DNA of 64,000 nucleotides from Deltaproteobacteria bacterium. GTDB lineage: Bacteria > Myxococcota_A > UBA9160 > UBA4427. The first letter of the stretch is position 1, and the number at the start of each line of letters is the position of its first letter. Position numbers and translations under genes: made by a program. Below, in pieces: positions 8,925-18,116 of the stretch. The stretch spans positions 55,305 to 119,304 of the forward strand of contig JAJDAN010000056.1 of NCBI GenBank assembly GCA_029261855.1, in the 5' to 3' direction. The notes under the pieces are model-generated. The model had not been told where the DNA came from, searched no databases, and worked only from the letters and a program-made list of their open reading frames with translations.

Positions 8925-10672
8925 CGATCCTGGCTCGTGGCCACCGGCAGGGTGACAGCAACGCGCGTGCCGCTGCCCGGGAGGCTCTTCGCTTCGATGC
9001 TGCCTCCATGGCTTCGGACGATCTCGTGGCAAACGGCGAGCCCGAGGCCGGTGCCTCCCTCCGCCTGGCGCGTCGTGAAGAAGGGCTCGAAGATGCGAGC
9101 GTGCTCCTCGCGCGGCATCCCGCAGCCGTCGTCGATGACCTCGACGTAGATCTTCGTTCCTGCCCTTCGTGCCTCGATGCGGATGCTCCCCGACTCGCCG
9201 ACGGCGTGGACGGCGTTCAACAGCAGGTTGGCGAAGAGCTGCTTCAAGCGCTGGGACGACCCGACCACCTCCAGGCCGTCGTCCGCGCGGTTGGGTCCCT
9301 GCAGGTCGACTTGCGGCGGCAGACCCATCGACGTCACGGCCAGCGCCTGGTCGATGATCTCTCGAAGATCGAGCGGGCCATGAACGTCTCCGCCCGCATC
9401 CGCGAAGGTCCTCACGTCGCGAACGATCCGGATGGCGCGCTCGATGCCCTCGAGCGAGTCGGCGAACACGTCCTCGAAGTCAGCGGCCACTTCTCCGATC
9501 GCGTCGCCGCTGGCCCCTGCCTTTTCCACCAGATGGCGGCACTCACGCTCGAGGTGCTGGAGATTCGCGCGCACGAAGGCCAGCGGGTTGTTGATCTCGT
9601 GGGCGATGCCTCCCGCCAGCTGGCCGACGACGGCGAGCCGTTCCGTCGTCGCGAGGCGACGGCGCAGCGCGGCGACCTCACGCTCGTCCCGCACAATGAG
9701 AAGCAGACCGCCGTCGCGCCCACCCACACCGGGGATCCTCGTGGTCGAAACAGACACCGGGACGCTGAAGCCGATGTCCTGCCGTAGTTCGCATTCCTGG
9801 GCGCGATACTCGACGGCCGCATCCTGGATCGGTAGGTCGAGAACTTCGGAAATCGATCGCCCCTCGACGGCTTCCGGTTCGCACCCGAGGATCTGGGCCA
9901 TGGACGGATTGGCGACGTGGATCCGACCGCTCGGCCGCACGAGCGCGACACCGTCGGGCAGCAAGCGCACGATGCGATGCGAGAGCCCTGCTGCGTTGAG
10001 GCGCGAGAAGCCGACTCGCGTCAAGACGAAGAGCACCGCCACGCCGACCAATGAGACCAGCAGCGACCCGACTCGCGGCAGGTCCACACCGAGACTCGGA
10101 AGAAGGACGTCGCTGATGCCCGCAGCGGTGGCGGCCAGTCCGGCGCCGATGCTGACCTGCTTGGCGTACGCGCCCTTCGGGTCTCGGGACCCCATGCTGA
10201 CGCGCACCCACTCACCCAGCGCCAACGCGACGACGATCACCAGCTGCAGGTACCAGACCGCCAGCAGCGGGCCGGGAACCAGCGACCAGCCGAACCGGGT
10301 CGGCTTCATCTCCGCGAGCATCAAGGGGCCGGACCACGCGGCGCCCAGGAAGAGGCCATTCAAGACGTAGAGCGCCGGGACGCATCGGGTGAGCCGCGGA
10401 AGCTTCGGCTCGCCGAGGGCGGAGAGGAACCAGACGGCGTGGGCGCCCAGGAAGACGATTCCGGGTGCCGCCAACTGGTGCCACAGCAGGGCCGAAGATG
10501 CGTCTGCCGCCTGGCGCCACATCACCTCGCAGCTCGCCCACCAGGCCACGCTTCCCATCAACAGCGCGCCCGCGCGGTTCGCCTGCTCGTTCCAATTGAG
10601 CGCCAGCATGACCGCAGCGGAGCCACCCGCGATCAGCGCCGCGAGCAAGGGGAGGGCGAGGTCGACGTTCAT
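8918..10672 (-). CDS. 7TM sensor histidine kinase with PAS domain
   Basis: A 584-residue membrane sensor. Residues 1-225 form about seven hydrophobic helices of the HisKA_7TM type. A PAS domain follows (about 236-330, LLPDGVALVRPSGRIHVANP). HisKA has VVGQLAGGIAHEINNP with the phospho-acceptor His358. The HATPase domain carries IDDGCGMP, FEPFFTT and GGTGLGLAV. It autophosphorylates and passes phosphate to a response regulator, but no receiver gene is in the window, so its partner is elsewhere. It lies 13 bp downstream of the TIGR02265-like gene and 36 bp upstream of tetR. Confidence 0.93.
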   Translation of the reverse strand: MNVDLALPLLAALIAGGSAAVMLALNWNEQANRAGALLMGSVAWWASCEVMWRQAADASSALLWHQLAAPGIVFLGAHAVWFLSALGEPKLPRLTRCVPALYVLNGLFLGAAWSGPLMLAEMKPTRFGWSLVPGPLLAVWYLQLVIVVALALGEWVRVSMGSRDPKGAYAKQVSIGAGLAATAAGISDVLLPSLGVDLPRVGSLLVSLVGVAVLFVLTRVGFSRLNAAGLSHRIVRLLPDGVALVRPSGRIHVANPSMAQILGCEPEAVEGRSISEVLDLPIQDAAVEYRAQECELRQDIGFSVPVSVSTTRIPGVGGRDGGLLLIVRDEREVAALRRRLATTERLAVVGQLAGGIAHEINNPLAFVRANLQHLERECRHLVEKAGASGDAIGEVAADFEDVFADSLEGIERAIRIVRDVRTFADAGGDVHGPLDLREIIDQALAVTSMGLPPQVDLQGPNRADDGLEVVGSSQRLKQLFANLLLNAVHAVGESGSIRIEARRAGTKIYVEVIDDGCGMPREEHARIFEPFFTTRQAEGGTGLGLAVCHEIVRSHGGSIEAKSLPGSGTRVAVTLPVATSQDRG

Positions 10673-10685
10673 TCCGGGCCGAGGA

Positions 10686-11303
10686 TCAGAGCTCGCGCAA
10701 CATTCGGAACACCACGCGGTCTCGCGACGGGCGATCCCAGGTCCAGAGGGCTTCCTCGCCGTGCCAGTTCGCCAGCTGGTTCACGAATCCGTCGGCTCGC
10801 AAGCAGAAGACCTCGGGAAAGGGCTCCGCTTCCGTGATGTCGATGACGTAGCGCCCGGCTCGATCCGGGTCGGGCAGAGCGCGCCAGTGCGAAAAATTGA
10901 GGATGCTGCCGCTCAGGGTCGTCAGCTTGTCGAGGTCGCGCCCGAACGCCTCGAAACGCGCGCTGTCCCCCGTAGTCGCTGCAACCTCGGTCCGGTGAAG
11001 GAACTCGAGCTGGGCGTAGAGCCCTGCCTCCAGCAGCTGGTTCGCGGTTGCAGCGCCCCGGTCGCGCAGATAGTCGTTGCCACCCTCACCCCGCACGTCA
11101 CGGAGCAGCTCGTTCAAGCGCCCGTAAGCCCGAATGTCGTACCAGGAAGAAATCGAGATCGGAGTCTCGAGCAGCTTGCGGTCACTCGGCGAGAGCCAGC
11201 GAGCGAGCTCTTGGTCGGACAGCTCGTCTCGCGCCAGCAGCTTGTTGACGTCCTCGACCACTTCCGCGAACACGGAGCCCTTGATGGACGGTGTGGTGAC
11301 CAT
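10686..11303 (-). CDS. TIGR02265-like (DUF2378-like) protein of unknown function
   Basis: A 205-residue cytoplasmic protein from the ATG at 11303, chosen because GGAG lies 5 bases upstream; an in-frame ATG at 11333 and frame open to 11519 lack such a site. It starts MVTTPSIKGSVFAEVVEDVN, and helical segments include SSWYDIRAYGRLNELLRDV. This resembles the myxobacterial TIGR02265/DUF2378 family in the 'KGSV' opening and the 'WY...Y..LL' centre. The match is from memory and tentative. In myxobacteria such proteins often accompany signalling genes, and here a histidine kinase follows after 13 bp. No enzymatic motif is visible. Confidence 0.6.
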   Translation of the reverse strand: MVTTPSIKGSVFAEVVEDVNKLLARDELSDQELARWLSPSDRKLLETPISISSWYDIRAYGRLNELLRDVRGEGGNDYLRDRGAATANQLLEAGLYAQLEFLHRTEVAATTGDSARFEAFGRDLDKLTTLSGSILNFSHWRALPDPDRAGRYVIDITEAEPFPEVFCLRADGFVNQLANWHGEEALWTWDRPSRDRVVFRMLREL

Positions 11304-11604
11304 GCGCACTCCGTTGTGATCCTTCTGGACCATCGGACGTCTGGAGGCCGTCTTGAGCCGCCCGGCCCGGCGATCGCCGATCTCGCGTACCCGCGCCCGA
11401 TTTCTCGAGCGCCGCATTCCCGCGGGTGGGACAGTGCGGGGGTTCGTCCACGGACGCGAGGTCCGTTCCGCTGACACGAGAACGAGGGTGGTGAAGTTAG
11501 TCGAGGGCGCGGTCGCCACCCCCGCGATGAGACAGACGCTCTATGCTTCGCCGGAACGTGCTTCGCACGTCATGGCAATACGACACAACGGGAGGGGAAC
11601 CGCG
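11304..11604. other. Divergent intergenic region ahead of the nrf genes
   Basis: About 300 bp between the TIGR02265-like gene and the nrf-linked lipoprotein. It must hold promoters for both directions. I looked for an FNR/NNR-type box (TTGAT-N4-ATCAA) and did not find one. A short perfect palindrome, ACGTGCTTCGCACGT (11556-11570), lies 34 bases before the lipoprotein ATG and may be an operator. Nothing else stands out. Confidence 0.4.
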
Positions 11605-11820
11605 ATGAGACCGATCAAGAGCCTTGCAGCGATGGTACTGGCGTTCGGCCTGGCATTCGGCGCGATCGCTTGCGAGGAAAAGGGAGCGATGGAGAAGGCC
11701 GGGGAGAGCATGGACGACGCCGTCGACGACATCACGCACCCCGGCGAGGGCACCCTCGAGAAGGCTGGACGCAAGATGGACGAGAAGGTCGACTCGATGA
11801 AGAAGGTCGTGGAGGAGTAA
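11605..11820 (+). CDS. Small lipoprotein preceding nrfH
   Basis: A 71-residue protein with a signal and lipobox-like end ([12 protein letters not shown], Cys about residue 23). The mature part is short and acidic/basic ([13 protein letters not shown], then [13 protein letters not shown]), likely a single amphipathic helix or coiled coil like other entericidin-like or YtxH-like small lipoproteins. The ATG at 11605 has GGGAGGGG at 11590-11597; the frame stays open upstream to 11353 without coding character. It ends 36 bp before the TTG start of nrfH, so it is probably the first gene of the nrf operon. A role in nitrite reduction is not implied by sequence. Confidence 0.7.
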   Translation: MRPIKSLAAMVLAFGLAFGAIACEEKGAMEKAGESMDDAVDDITHPGEGTLEKAGRKMDEKVDSMKKVVEE

Positions 11821-11855
11821 TCGCGGGAAAGAGCCGACGGCTCGGGAGGCTCGCC

Positions 11856-12359
11856 TTGCTCCAGCCCAGATTCGTGGTTGCGCTCCTGGTCGTGGGGCTT
11901 GGTGTGCTCCTCGGGCTGAGCGCGACCACCTTTCTCTATGCGGAGGGCGCGTCGTACCTGAGCACAGAGCCGTCGGCCTGTGCGAACTGCCACATCATGC
12001 AGCCACAGTACGACTCGTGGCAGAAGGCGAGCCATCACACGGTGGCGACCTGCGTCGAGTGCCACCTGCCGGATGACCTGGTCGGCAAGTATCTCGCGAA
12101 GGCCGAGAACGGCTGGAACCACTCGAAGGCATTCACCCTTCAGGACTTCCACGAGCCGATCGTCATCAACGCGAAGAACGCGAACATCCTTCACGAGAAC
12201 TGCCTGCGCTGTCACGGCCCGCTCGTTCACGCACAAGGAGCTGGGGCGGACGGAGCCGCGCCCCGTTGTGTCCGCTGCCACGCCTCCGTCGGACACGGCG
12301 AGGCCGTGGGGCTCGGCGGGCCGTGGCGGGGCATCGACGCAGAGGTGGCCGAACGATGA
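11856..12359 (+). CDS. nrfH: NrfH-type tetrahaem cytochrome c (quinol dehydrogenase for NrfA)
   Basis: 167 residues from a TTG at 11856, selected because GGGAGG lies at 11844-11849, six bases upstream, and the protein then begins directly with the membrane anchor (about residues 6-24). Four haem-binding motifs follow: CANCHIM, CVECH, CLRCH and CVRCH. The first has the CxxCHxM pattern typical of NrfH. The segments [22 protein letters not shown] and [14 protein letters not shown] match the family closely. NrfH takes electrons from menaquinol and feeds NrfA in the periplasm. The stop overlaps the nrfA start (ATGA). Confidence 0.93.
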   Translation: MLQPRFVVALLVVGLGVLLGLSATTFLYAEGASYLSTEPSACANCHIMQPQYDSWQKASHHTVATCVECHLPDDLVGKYLAKAENGWNHSKAFTLQDFHEPIVINAKNANILHENCLRCHGPLVHAQGAGADGAAPRCVRCHASVGHGEAVGLGGPWRGIDAEVAER

Positions 12360-13795
12360 ACGAGCCGGAGAGGGGCAAGAGCCCGATGCGCACGTACCTG
12401 ATCCTGATCGTCCTGGTCGCTGTCGCGACCGCAGGCGTCACCGCCTTGCTCCTGAACGTGGCGACGCGGAAGTCCGAGGCCCGGACCCCCTTCGTCCGGC
12501 TGGTCGAGGTCGACGAGGACACGACGGACCCGGCCGAATGGGGCAAGAACTGGCCCAAGCAATACGACACCTACAAGCTCACTGCGCTTCCCACCAAGAC
12601 GCGCTTCGGTGGACACGGTGGCAGCGAGGCGATGCCGGACCAGAAGGCCCAGATCCTTCCGTTCCTGCCCCGCATCTTCCAGGGCTACGCGTTCGCGATC
12701 GACTACCGGGACCGTCGCGGGCATGCCTACATGCTGAGCGATCAGGAAGAGACCGATCGTCACAAGGTTCGCCAGACGGGGTCATGCATCCACTGCCACG
12801 CGTCCGTCATGCCCCTCTACCGCGAGCTGGGCGACGGCGACGCGGTCGCCGGCTTCGAGAAGACCTATGCGATGTCCTACCAGGAGACGAACGAGATGCT
12901 CCACGACATGGGGCATGGTCACCCGGTCTCGTGCGTCGACTGCCACGATCCGGATTCGATGGCGATCCGGGTGACGCGACCGGGCTTCATCCAGGGCATC
13001 CAGGCCCTGGCGGACGGTGATGCGCCGGTGCCCCACTTGCCCTCGATCGAACGTTGGCGCGCGGGCGCGCGAAAGGCCCCGTACGACCCGAACGCCGACG
13101 CCACTCGGACGGAGATGCGCTCGTACGTCTGCGGCCAGTGCCACGTCGAGTACTACTGCTCGGACAAGTTCAAGCTCACCTTCCCGTGGGCGAAAGGACT
13201 GACCGTCGAGGGCGCTGAGGCCGTCTGGGACTCGATCGAATTCGAAGACGGCTCGAAGTTCTACGACTTCAAGCACAAGGAAACGGGCGCACCGGTCCTC
13301 AAGGCGCAGCATCCCGAGTTCGAGCTCTGGAGCCAGGGCATCCACGCTCGCAGCGGTGTTGCGTGCGCGGATTGCCACATGCCCTACATGCGAGACGGCG
13401 CGACGAAGGTCTCGGACCACTGGGTCCGCAGCCCACTGCTCAACATCTCGCGTGCCTGTCAGACCTGCCACCACTTCTCCGAGGCCGAAATCCTGGCCCG
13501 GGTCGAGAACATCCAGGAAAAGAACTTCGAGCTGCTCCAGAACGCCGGCGCCGCCGCCGTCGATCTCATCGACACGATCCTCGTCGCGAAAGAAGAGGGC
13601 GCGACCGACGCACAGCTCGCCGTCGCGCTCAAAATGCAGCGCAAGGCCCAGTGGCGCCTCGACTACGTCGCCGCCGAGAACTCCATGGGCTTCCACGCCC
13701 CCCAGGAGGCCGCGCGCATCCTGGCGCAAGCCGCGGACCTCGCGCGGCAGGGGCAGGTCGCCGCACTGCGCTGGAAGAGCGCCGGAGGTCAATGA
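12356..13795 (+). CDS. nrfA: Ammonia-forming pentahaem cytochrome c nitrite reductase NrfA
   Basis: 479 residues with an N-terminal signal/anchor (about 12-34). Five haem motifs are visible: CIHCH (144-148), CVDCH (193-197), CGQCH (259-263), CADCH (337-341) and CQTCH (368-372). In most NrfA proteins the first, active-site, motif is CxxCK; here it is CxxCH, as known for a minority clade. Other active-site segments are conserved: CHVEYYC with Tyr266, [15 protein letters not shown] with His319, and SDHWVRSP. The enzyme reduces nitrite to ammonium with six electrons in the periplasm. Translation is coupled to nrfH by the ATGA overlap. The gene ends just before a strong hairpin. Confidence 0.95.
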   Translation: MNEPERGKSPMRTYLILIVLVAVATAGVTALLLNVATRKSEARTPFVRLVEVDEDTTDPAEWGKNWPKQYDTYKLTALPTKTRFGGHGGSEAMPDQKAQILPFLPRIFQGYAFAIDYRDRRGHAYMLSDQEETDRHKVRQTGSCIHCHASVMPLYRELGDGDAVAGFEKTYAMSYQETNEMLHDMGHGHPVSCVDCHDPDSMAIRVTRPGFIQGIQALADGDAPVPHLPSIERWRAGARKAPYDPNADATRTEMRSYVCGQCHVEYYCSDKFKLTFPWAKGLTVEGAEAVWDSIEFEDGSKFYDFKHKETGAPVLKAQHPEFELWSQGIHARSGVACADCHMPYMRDGATKVSDHWVRSPLLNISRACQTCHHFSEAEILARVENIQEKNFELLQNAGAAAVDLIDTILVAKEEGATDAQLAVALKMQRKAQWRLDYVAAENSMGFHAPQEAARILAQAADLARQGQVAALRWKSAGGQ

Positions 13796-13826
13796 CGGGA
13801 AGCACGGGCCGGCGGGGCGAGAAACG

Positions 13827-13856
13827 AAACGGGCGCCCCTCTCGGGGCGCCCGTTT
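13827..13856. terminator. Bidirectional hairpin terminator between nrfA and the sulfatase gene
   Basis: A perfect 13-bp stem (AAACGGGCGCCCC at 13827-13839 with its complement at 13844-13856) encloses a 4-base loop, TCTC. The A3 and T3 at its ends give short U-tracts in both directions. It lies 31 bp after the nrfA stop and 38 bp before the stop of the convergent sulfatase gene, so it can serve both. Confidence 0.88.
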
Positions 13857-13894
13857 GGCTGTGTCACGCTAGAGCTACGAGCCAGCTCAGGCTC

Positions 13895-15625
13895 CTAGTG
13901 GCCCGCGTGGCTGATGTGCTTGGCCGCCTTGATCGCTTCGATGACCTGATCGAGGTTGTAGCTGGCCGGGGTCTGCAGCGACGGGAAGTCTCTGTAGGTC
14001 TCGAGTTCCTTCAGCCACAACAGCTGCCCGATGGGCAGAAGATTCCAGTCGTAGATGAATGCCCCACTCGGGGCAGCCAGAGCACCGCCGTAGCCAAGCA
14101 GCGTCTTCTGGTCCTGCGCGACCGCCTGCTCGAAGGGGTCACGCTTGATGTTCGCCACCTGGGTCCAGTGGTAGGTGTTCACGCCCATCAAGCCCCCGGT
14201 CGCGGAGGAAGGCGCCATCGTGTAGTAGAACTTCCAGTTCTTGTACCGCACCGCCGACGGGTGCTCGCCGGTGTAGTAGAAGAAGGTGTCGCGTGCGGAG
14301 TCCGCCTTGCCTTCGAGATAGTCCCGCTGGTCAACACCGTCGAGGGTCGTCTTGACGATGCCCTTGTACTTGCCGCCCTCGATCTTCTTCTTCAGCCCGT
14401 CACCCTTGGGGCCGCCTGCGATGTTGACGAAGGTGGGCAGCCAGTCGAGCGAAGAGAAGATCTGGTCCAGCACGATGCCGGGCTTGATGTGTCCCGGCCA
14501 GCGGATCAGCGCCGGCGCCCGCATGCCGCCTTCCCAGGTGGTGAGCTTGCCGCCCCGGAACGGCGTGACCCCACCATCCGGGTAGGTGATCGCCTCGGCA
14601 CCGTTGTCCGTCGTGAAGACGACGATCGTGTTGTCGAGCTGGCCCATGTCCTCGAGCTTCTTCAGCACGTAGCCGATGTTGTCGTCCATCTGCTTCATGC
14701 CGACTTCGTTGATCCCCCAGTCCTTTCCGCCTTCTTCACCCAGCATGGCCAGGTACTTGTCGTTGAGCATCGTCGTGATGTGCATGCGCGCCGGGTTGTA
14801 CCAGACGAAGAACGGCTTGCCGGTCTTCTTGGGGTCGTTGCGGTCGAGGTAGTCGATGACCTTGGTCGAGATTTCCTCGTCCACGGATTCGGACCGCTTC
14901 AAGGTCAGCGGCCCTTCGTCCTTGCAACTCTGGTTCTTCTCCGTGCCGTCCTTGGACGTGCAATGGAGAACCGGCCGAGGAGGGGTCATGCAGAGCGCCT
15001 TCATCGGGTCGACGGCGCCCGGAACCTCATCGAGGCCCTTGACCGGGGTGTTCTTGCAGGGCGGTACGACGCTTTGCACGGTCGGCGAGCTGTTGATGTC
15101 CGGGAAGCTCACCCCTTGCATTGCGTCCAGGTGATAGAGGTAGCCCCAGAATTCCTGGAAGCCGTGGGCGGTCGGCAGTGAGGCTGCCTTGTCGCCCAGG
15201 TGGTTCTTGCCGAACTCACCGGTGTTGTACCCGAGGTCGAGCAGGAACTTGGCGAGTGCCGGTGTGCCAGGCAGCAGCGAGCTGGTGGCGCCCGGAAGCT
15301 GAGGCATGACCATGCCCGCGCGCAGCGGATGCATGCCCGTGAAGAACGCGGTGCGACCAGCCGTGCAGCTCTGCTCGGCGTAGTAGGTCATGAACTGCGC
15401 ACCTTCCTGGCCGATCCGGTCGATGTTGGGGGTCTCCCCGACCATCAGACCACGGTGGTAGGCGCCCACGTTCATGATGCCGATGTCATCGCCCATGATG
15501 AACAGGATGTTGGGCTTGTCGCCAGTTGCCGCCTGTGCGGCTTCCGGCACCGCAACCATCCCGATGACGAGCGCTGCGACGACCATCGTGGCGTAGCCGC
15601 GGGCCACGTCGTTCGAATTCCACAT
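13895..15625 (-). CDS. Secreted arylsulfatase (formylglycine-dependent)
   Basis: A 576-residue exported enzyme. The signal peptide covers about residues 1-32 (ending AAQA). DKPNILFIMGDDIGIMNVG supplies the metal-binding Asp pair. SCTAGRTAFFTG is the C-x-A-x-R signature whose Cys is converted to formylglycine. VFTTDNGAE near the middle gives further metal ligands. It hydrolyses sulfate esters in the periplasm or outside the cell; the substrate is unknown. It needs a formylglycine-generating or anaerobic maturase enzyme, not found here. It is transcribed away from a LysR gene 200 bp upstream, its likely regulator. The TauE/SafE exporter close by may handle released sulfur oxyanions. Confidence 0.93.
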   Translation of the reverse strand: MWNSNDVARGYATMVVAALVIGMVAVPEAAQAATGDKPNILFIMGDDIGIMNVGAYHRGLMVGETPNIDRIGQEGAQFMTYYAEQSCTAGRTAFFTGMHPLRAGMVMPQLPGATSSLLPGTPALAKFLLDLGYNTGEFGKNHLGDKAASLPTAHGFQEFWGYLYHLDAMQGVSFPDINSSPTVQSVVPPCKNTPVKGLDEVPGAVDPMKALCMTPPRPVLHCTSKDGTEKNQSCKDEGPLTLKRSESVDEEISTKVIDYLDRNDPKKTGKPFFVWYNPARMHITTMLNDKYLAMLGEEGGKDWGINEVGMKQMDDNIGYVLKKLEDMGQLDNTIVVFTTDNGAEAITYPDGGVTPFRGGKLTTWEGGMRAPALIRWPGHIKPGIVLDQIFSSLDWLPTFVNIAGGPKGDGLKKKIEGGKYKGIVKTTLDGVDQRDYLEGKADSARDTFFYYTGEHPSAVRYKNWKFYYTMAPSSATGGLMGVNTYHWTQVANIKRDPFEQAVAQDQKTLLGYGGALAAPSGAFIYDWNLLPIGQLLWLKELETYRDFPSLQTPASYNLDQVIEAIKAAKHISHAGH

Positions 15626-15711
15626 CTCGCACTCTCCCTCACGTTGTCTCGATTCTCGTTACGACTTCTGTCACGACTTCCGGGCCCTTGCCGCGGGCGG
15701 CCGCGAGCATA

Positions 15712-15739
15712 GCCGGCCGGAACACGGAATCCGGTCGGC
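15712..15739. promoter_or_regulatory. Imperfect inverted repeat in the sulfatase/LysR divergent promoter
   Basis: GCCGGCCGGA (15712-15721) and TCCGGTCGGC (15730-15739) are inverted repeats with one mismatch and an 8-base spacer. They lie midway between the divergent starts at 15625 and 15827, where a LysR operator is expected. The spacing is compatible with a dimer site but the canonical T-N11-A form is not clear, so the call is tentative. Confidence 0.35.
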
Positions 15740-15826
15740 CTGGCCCGAGTCGATCTAGCCAGAGACTTCGCAACTCGGGCAAGCGGCGTCAATGACGAGA
15801 TCGTCTTGCCGCTATGCTCCTCGGGA

Positions 15827-16801
15827 ATGACTGTCGACGTGAGAGCGATCCGGCACGCACAGGCCGTGGCGAAGTTCGGGAACTTCAGCCGGGCCGCCAG
15901 CGACCTCGGCGTGGCGCAGCCCACCTTGAGCCGGAGCATCCAGGCCCTGGAGGCCTCGCTCGGCATTCAACTCTTCGACCGCAGTCCACGAGGTGTGCTC
16001 CCCACCCAGGCGGGCACCGTCTTCCTGTCCCACTCGGCCCGGGTGCTCGACGTTCTGACGGAACTCGAGCTGGATATCGACCGCCTGCGGGACGTCGAAG
16101 AGGGATCCCTCGACGTTGGCGTGGGACTCCACGCGGGGAGCAACCTGCTTGGCCCCATCCTCGGCCGGCTCGCGTCGGTACACCCCCGTCTCCGGGTCGT
16201 CGCCCACCCTCACCCCTGGCAGGACAACGTCGAACGGCTGCGCGCCGGCGAGATCGAGATCCTGCTCGGCGAGCCCAGCCACGCGCGCCTCGAGCCGGAC
16301 CTCGAGGTGGAAGATCTGGCCCACGAGCCGAACGTCGTCGTCTGTCGCCCCGGCCACCCGCTTCTCGGTGTGGGCATACCCGACCTGGCGGACCTGCTTC
16401 GTTTTCCCCTGGTGAGCCCCGTGCTTCCGCGGCCGGTGAGACGCTGGCTGTGGGAGGGAGCACAACTGGACGGCGACGAAGCACTGCAGCGGATCGGGGT
16501 TCCGACCATCGTGTGTGAGCACGTGGAAGCGCTCAAGCAGATCGTGATGGCGAGTGACGTCGTCGGGCTCACGTCGGGATCGCTGATCGGCGCCGAGTAC
16601 GCCGCCGGACAGCTCGAGATCGTGCCGCTCGGCACGCCCCCGCCCAGGAAGGACTACGCCCTCATCCGGCGGGCCGAGCGAAGCCAGTCGCCCGCCGCCG
16701 AGGCCTTCGCGGCCTGCGCGCGGGTGGTCGCAACCGAGATCATGGCGGCATCCCTGGCCGACGACGCCAGGCTCGACGAGCCCGGCGGAGCCTCCGAGTG
16801 A
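15827..16801 (+). CDS. LysR family transcriptional regulator
   Basis: 324 residues from the ATG at 15827. The N-terminal winged helix is typical (HAQAVAKFGNFSRAASDLGV, then QPTLSRSIQALEASLGIQLF) and is followed by a LysR substrate-binding domain from about residue 90 to 300. It is divergent from the sulfatase gene, so regulation of that gene by a sulfated compound or breakdown product is plausible. The stop overlaps a GTG start of the next small gene (GTGA), indicating co-transcription. Confidence 0.92.
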   Translation: MTVDVRAIRHAQAVAKFGNFSRAASDLGVAQPTLSRSIQALEASLGIQLFDRSPRGVLPTQAGTVFLSHSARVLDVLTELELDIDRLRDVEEGSLDVGVGLHAGSNLLGPILGRLASVHPRLRVVAHPHPWQDNVERLRAGEIEILLGEPSHARLEPDLEVEDLAHEPNVVVCRPGHPLLGVGIPDLADLLRFPLVSPVLPRPVRRWLWEGAQLDGDEALQRIGVPTIVCEHVEALKQIVMASDVVGLTSGSLIGAEYAAGQLEIVPLGTPPPRKDYALIRRAERSQSPAAEAFAACARVVATEIMAASLADDARLDEPGGASE

Positions 16802-17076
16802 GTTCGACGCGACAAGGCGGAGAGGACGGCGGCAACCAGACGCAGCGCGAGCGGGCGCGTCAGAGCTGGGAGCTGGTGGTGCTGGACGGGCCCGATCCGC
16901 GGGTGCTCCCGGTCGTACGCAAGGTGCTGCGCACCAAGCGTCTCGAAATGCCGGCTCTGGTGGCCACCTTGCCCGGCGTGGTCCGGCGAGGCGCGCGGGT
17001 CGACCTCGAGCCGCTGGAGGCCAGCTTGAAGGAAGCCGGTGTGCGTTGCGAGCTTCGGCGCAGACAGGAAGCCTGA
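16798..17076 (+). CDS. Free-standing domain resembling the ribosomal protein L7/L12 C-terminal domain
   Basis: 92 residues from a GTG that overlaps the LysR stop. After about 22 polar residues, WELVVLDGPDPRVLPVVRKV and the following VDLEPLEASLKEAGVRCELR repeat the beta-alpha-alpha-beta-alpha-beta pattern of the L7/L12 C-terminal domain, including the helix that leads to 'ALVATLPGVV' and the final 'LKEAGV..ELR'. There is no L7/L12 N-terminal dimerisation domain. In ribosomes this domain recruits translation factors, and stand-alone copies are of unknown role. The assignment is by eye; fold-level similarity is more certain than function. Confidence 0.6.
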   Translation: MSSTRQGGEDGGNQTQRERARQSWELVVLDGPDPRVLPVVRKVLRTKRLEMPALVATLPGVVRRGARVDLEPLEASLKEAGVRCELRRRQEA

Positions 17077-17199
17077 TCGCTTTTCGCTACGGAACCTCTT
17101 CATTGCCGAGAGACCGCCCATGGAACTTCCCGCAATCGTCACACTACTCGCGCTCGGTGATCTCGGCAGCGCCGTACTGACACTCCTCCAGGCCGCGTC

Positions 17200-18033
17200 C
17201 TACGACCCGACGAGCAGGCCTCGAATGAGGTCCGCCGCGACGACCAACATGAGGAGGCCGAAGGCGCGCTGAAGATGTTTCTGGCTCAGCCGGTTCGCGA
17301 CACGGACTCCCAGCGGTGCGCTGACGAGCACCGCTGGCGTCATGATCGCGACGGCCAGCACATCCACGTAGCCGAGTGCGAAGGCGCCTCGTCCGGGGGC
17401 GCCGAGCCCGCTGACGATGGATCCCGCCGCGCCCACCAGCGCGATCGCGACACCGCCGGCGGCAGAGATCGCGACACAGCGATGGATCGGAAGACCCAGA
17501 GCCGTGAGGCTCGGCGTGGTGAGCACGCCCCCGGTGATCCCGACCATGCTCGAGACGGTTCCGATCGCCAGCGCGAGCGCAGCGCGGCCGACACCCGTCG
17601 GCGGCGCGGGACGGAGACGGAAGTCCGGGGGCGCCAGCAGCATCTGCAACCCGGCGACGACCACGACGGCGGCGAACACGCCTTCGAGCATGCCGCTGCT
17701 CACGAAGTGCGCGAAGCCCAGCCCCACTGCCACGCCGACGACCAGCGCAGGGATCCAACTTCGCAGGAAGCCCGCGTCCAGGTTGCCGGCGCGCTGCTGG
17801 GCCCGAGCGGAACCCAGGCCAGTGGGGATCGCCAGCGCCAGCGAGGTGCCCGCAGCCAGGTGCATGGCGATCCCGGGTGACATGCCGAACAAGGGGAACA
17901 GATAGAGGAAGATGGGGACCCGCAAGAGCCCGCCCCCGATCCCGAACAGCCCCCCCGCGAAGCCGGAAGCCACGCCCGCCGCGAGCAGCGACGCGCCATA
18001 CACGACTACACCGCTCGTCGAATCCAGCTGCAC
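17200..18033 (-). CDS. TauE/SafE family membrane transporter
   Basis: A 277-residue integral membrane protein with about eight hydrophobic helices. The opening half has the family hallmark GVASGFAGGLFGIGGGLLRV, and the internal repeat has GTVSSMVGITGGVLTTPSL. Family members export or import sulfite, sulfoacetate and related small organic anions. Proximity to the sulfatase suggests a sulfur role but does not prove it. It converges on the L7/L12-like gene and has its own promoter region of about 40 bp upstream before the next convergent gene. Confidence 0.88.
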   Translation of the reverse strand: MQLDSTSGVVVYGASLLAAGVASGFAGGLFGIGGGLLRVPIFLYLFPLFGMSPGIAMHLAAGTSLALAIPTGLGSARAQQRAGNLDAGFLRSWIPALVVGVAVGLGFAHFVSSGMLEGVFAAVVVVAGLQMLLAPPDFRLRPAPPTGVGRAALALAIGTVSSMVGITGGVLTTPSLTALGLPIHRCVAISAAGGVAIALVGAAGSIVSGLGAPGRGAFALGYVDVLAVAIMTPAVLVSAPLGVRVANRLSQKHLQRAFGLLMLVVAADLIRGLLVGS

Positions 18034-18116
18034 GTCATTCCGATCCTGACCCCGGCCCTTCGATCACGCGAGAGCGCCTGCCGACGCAGCTCCGCGCGAG
18101 AGCTGCGGGCAGCGCG

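Noticed and set aside
11304..11604. FNR/NNR-type box ahead of the nrf genes
   Set aside because: I searched for TTGAT-N4-ATCAA by eye and saw no acceptable match here or ahead of nosZ.
17120..17272. Possible 50-residue plus-strand frame after the L7/L12-like gene
   Set aside because: It overlaps the 3' end of the TauE/SafE gene and turns Arg-rich; no homology recognised.
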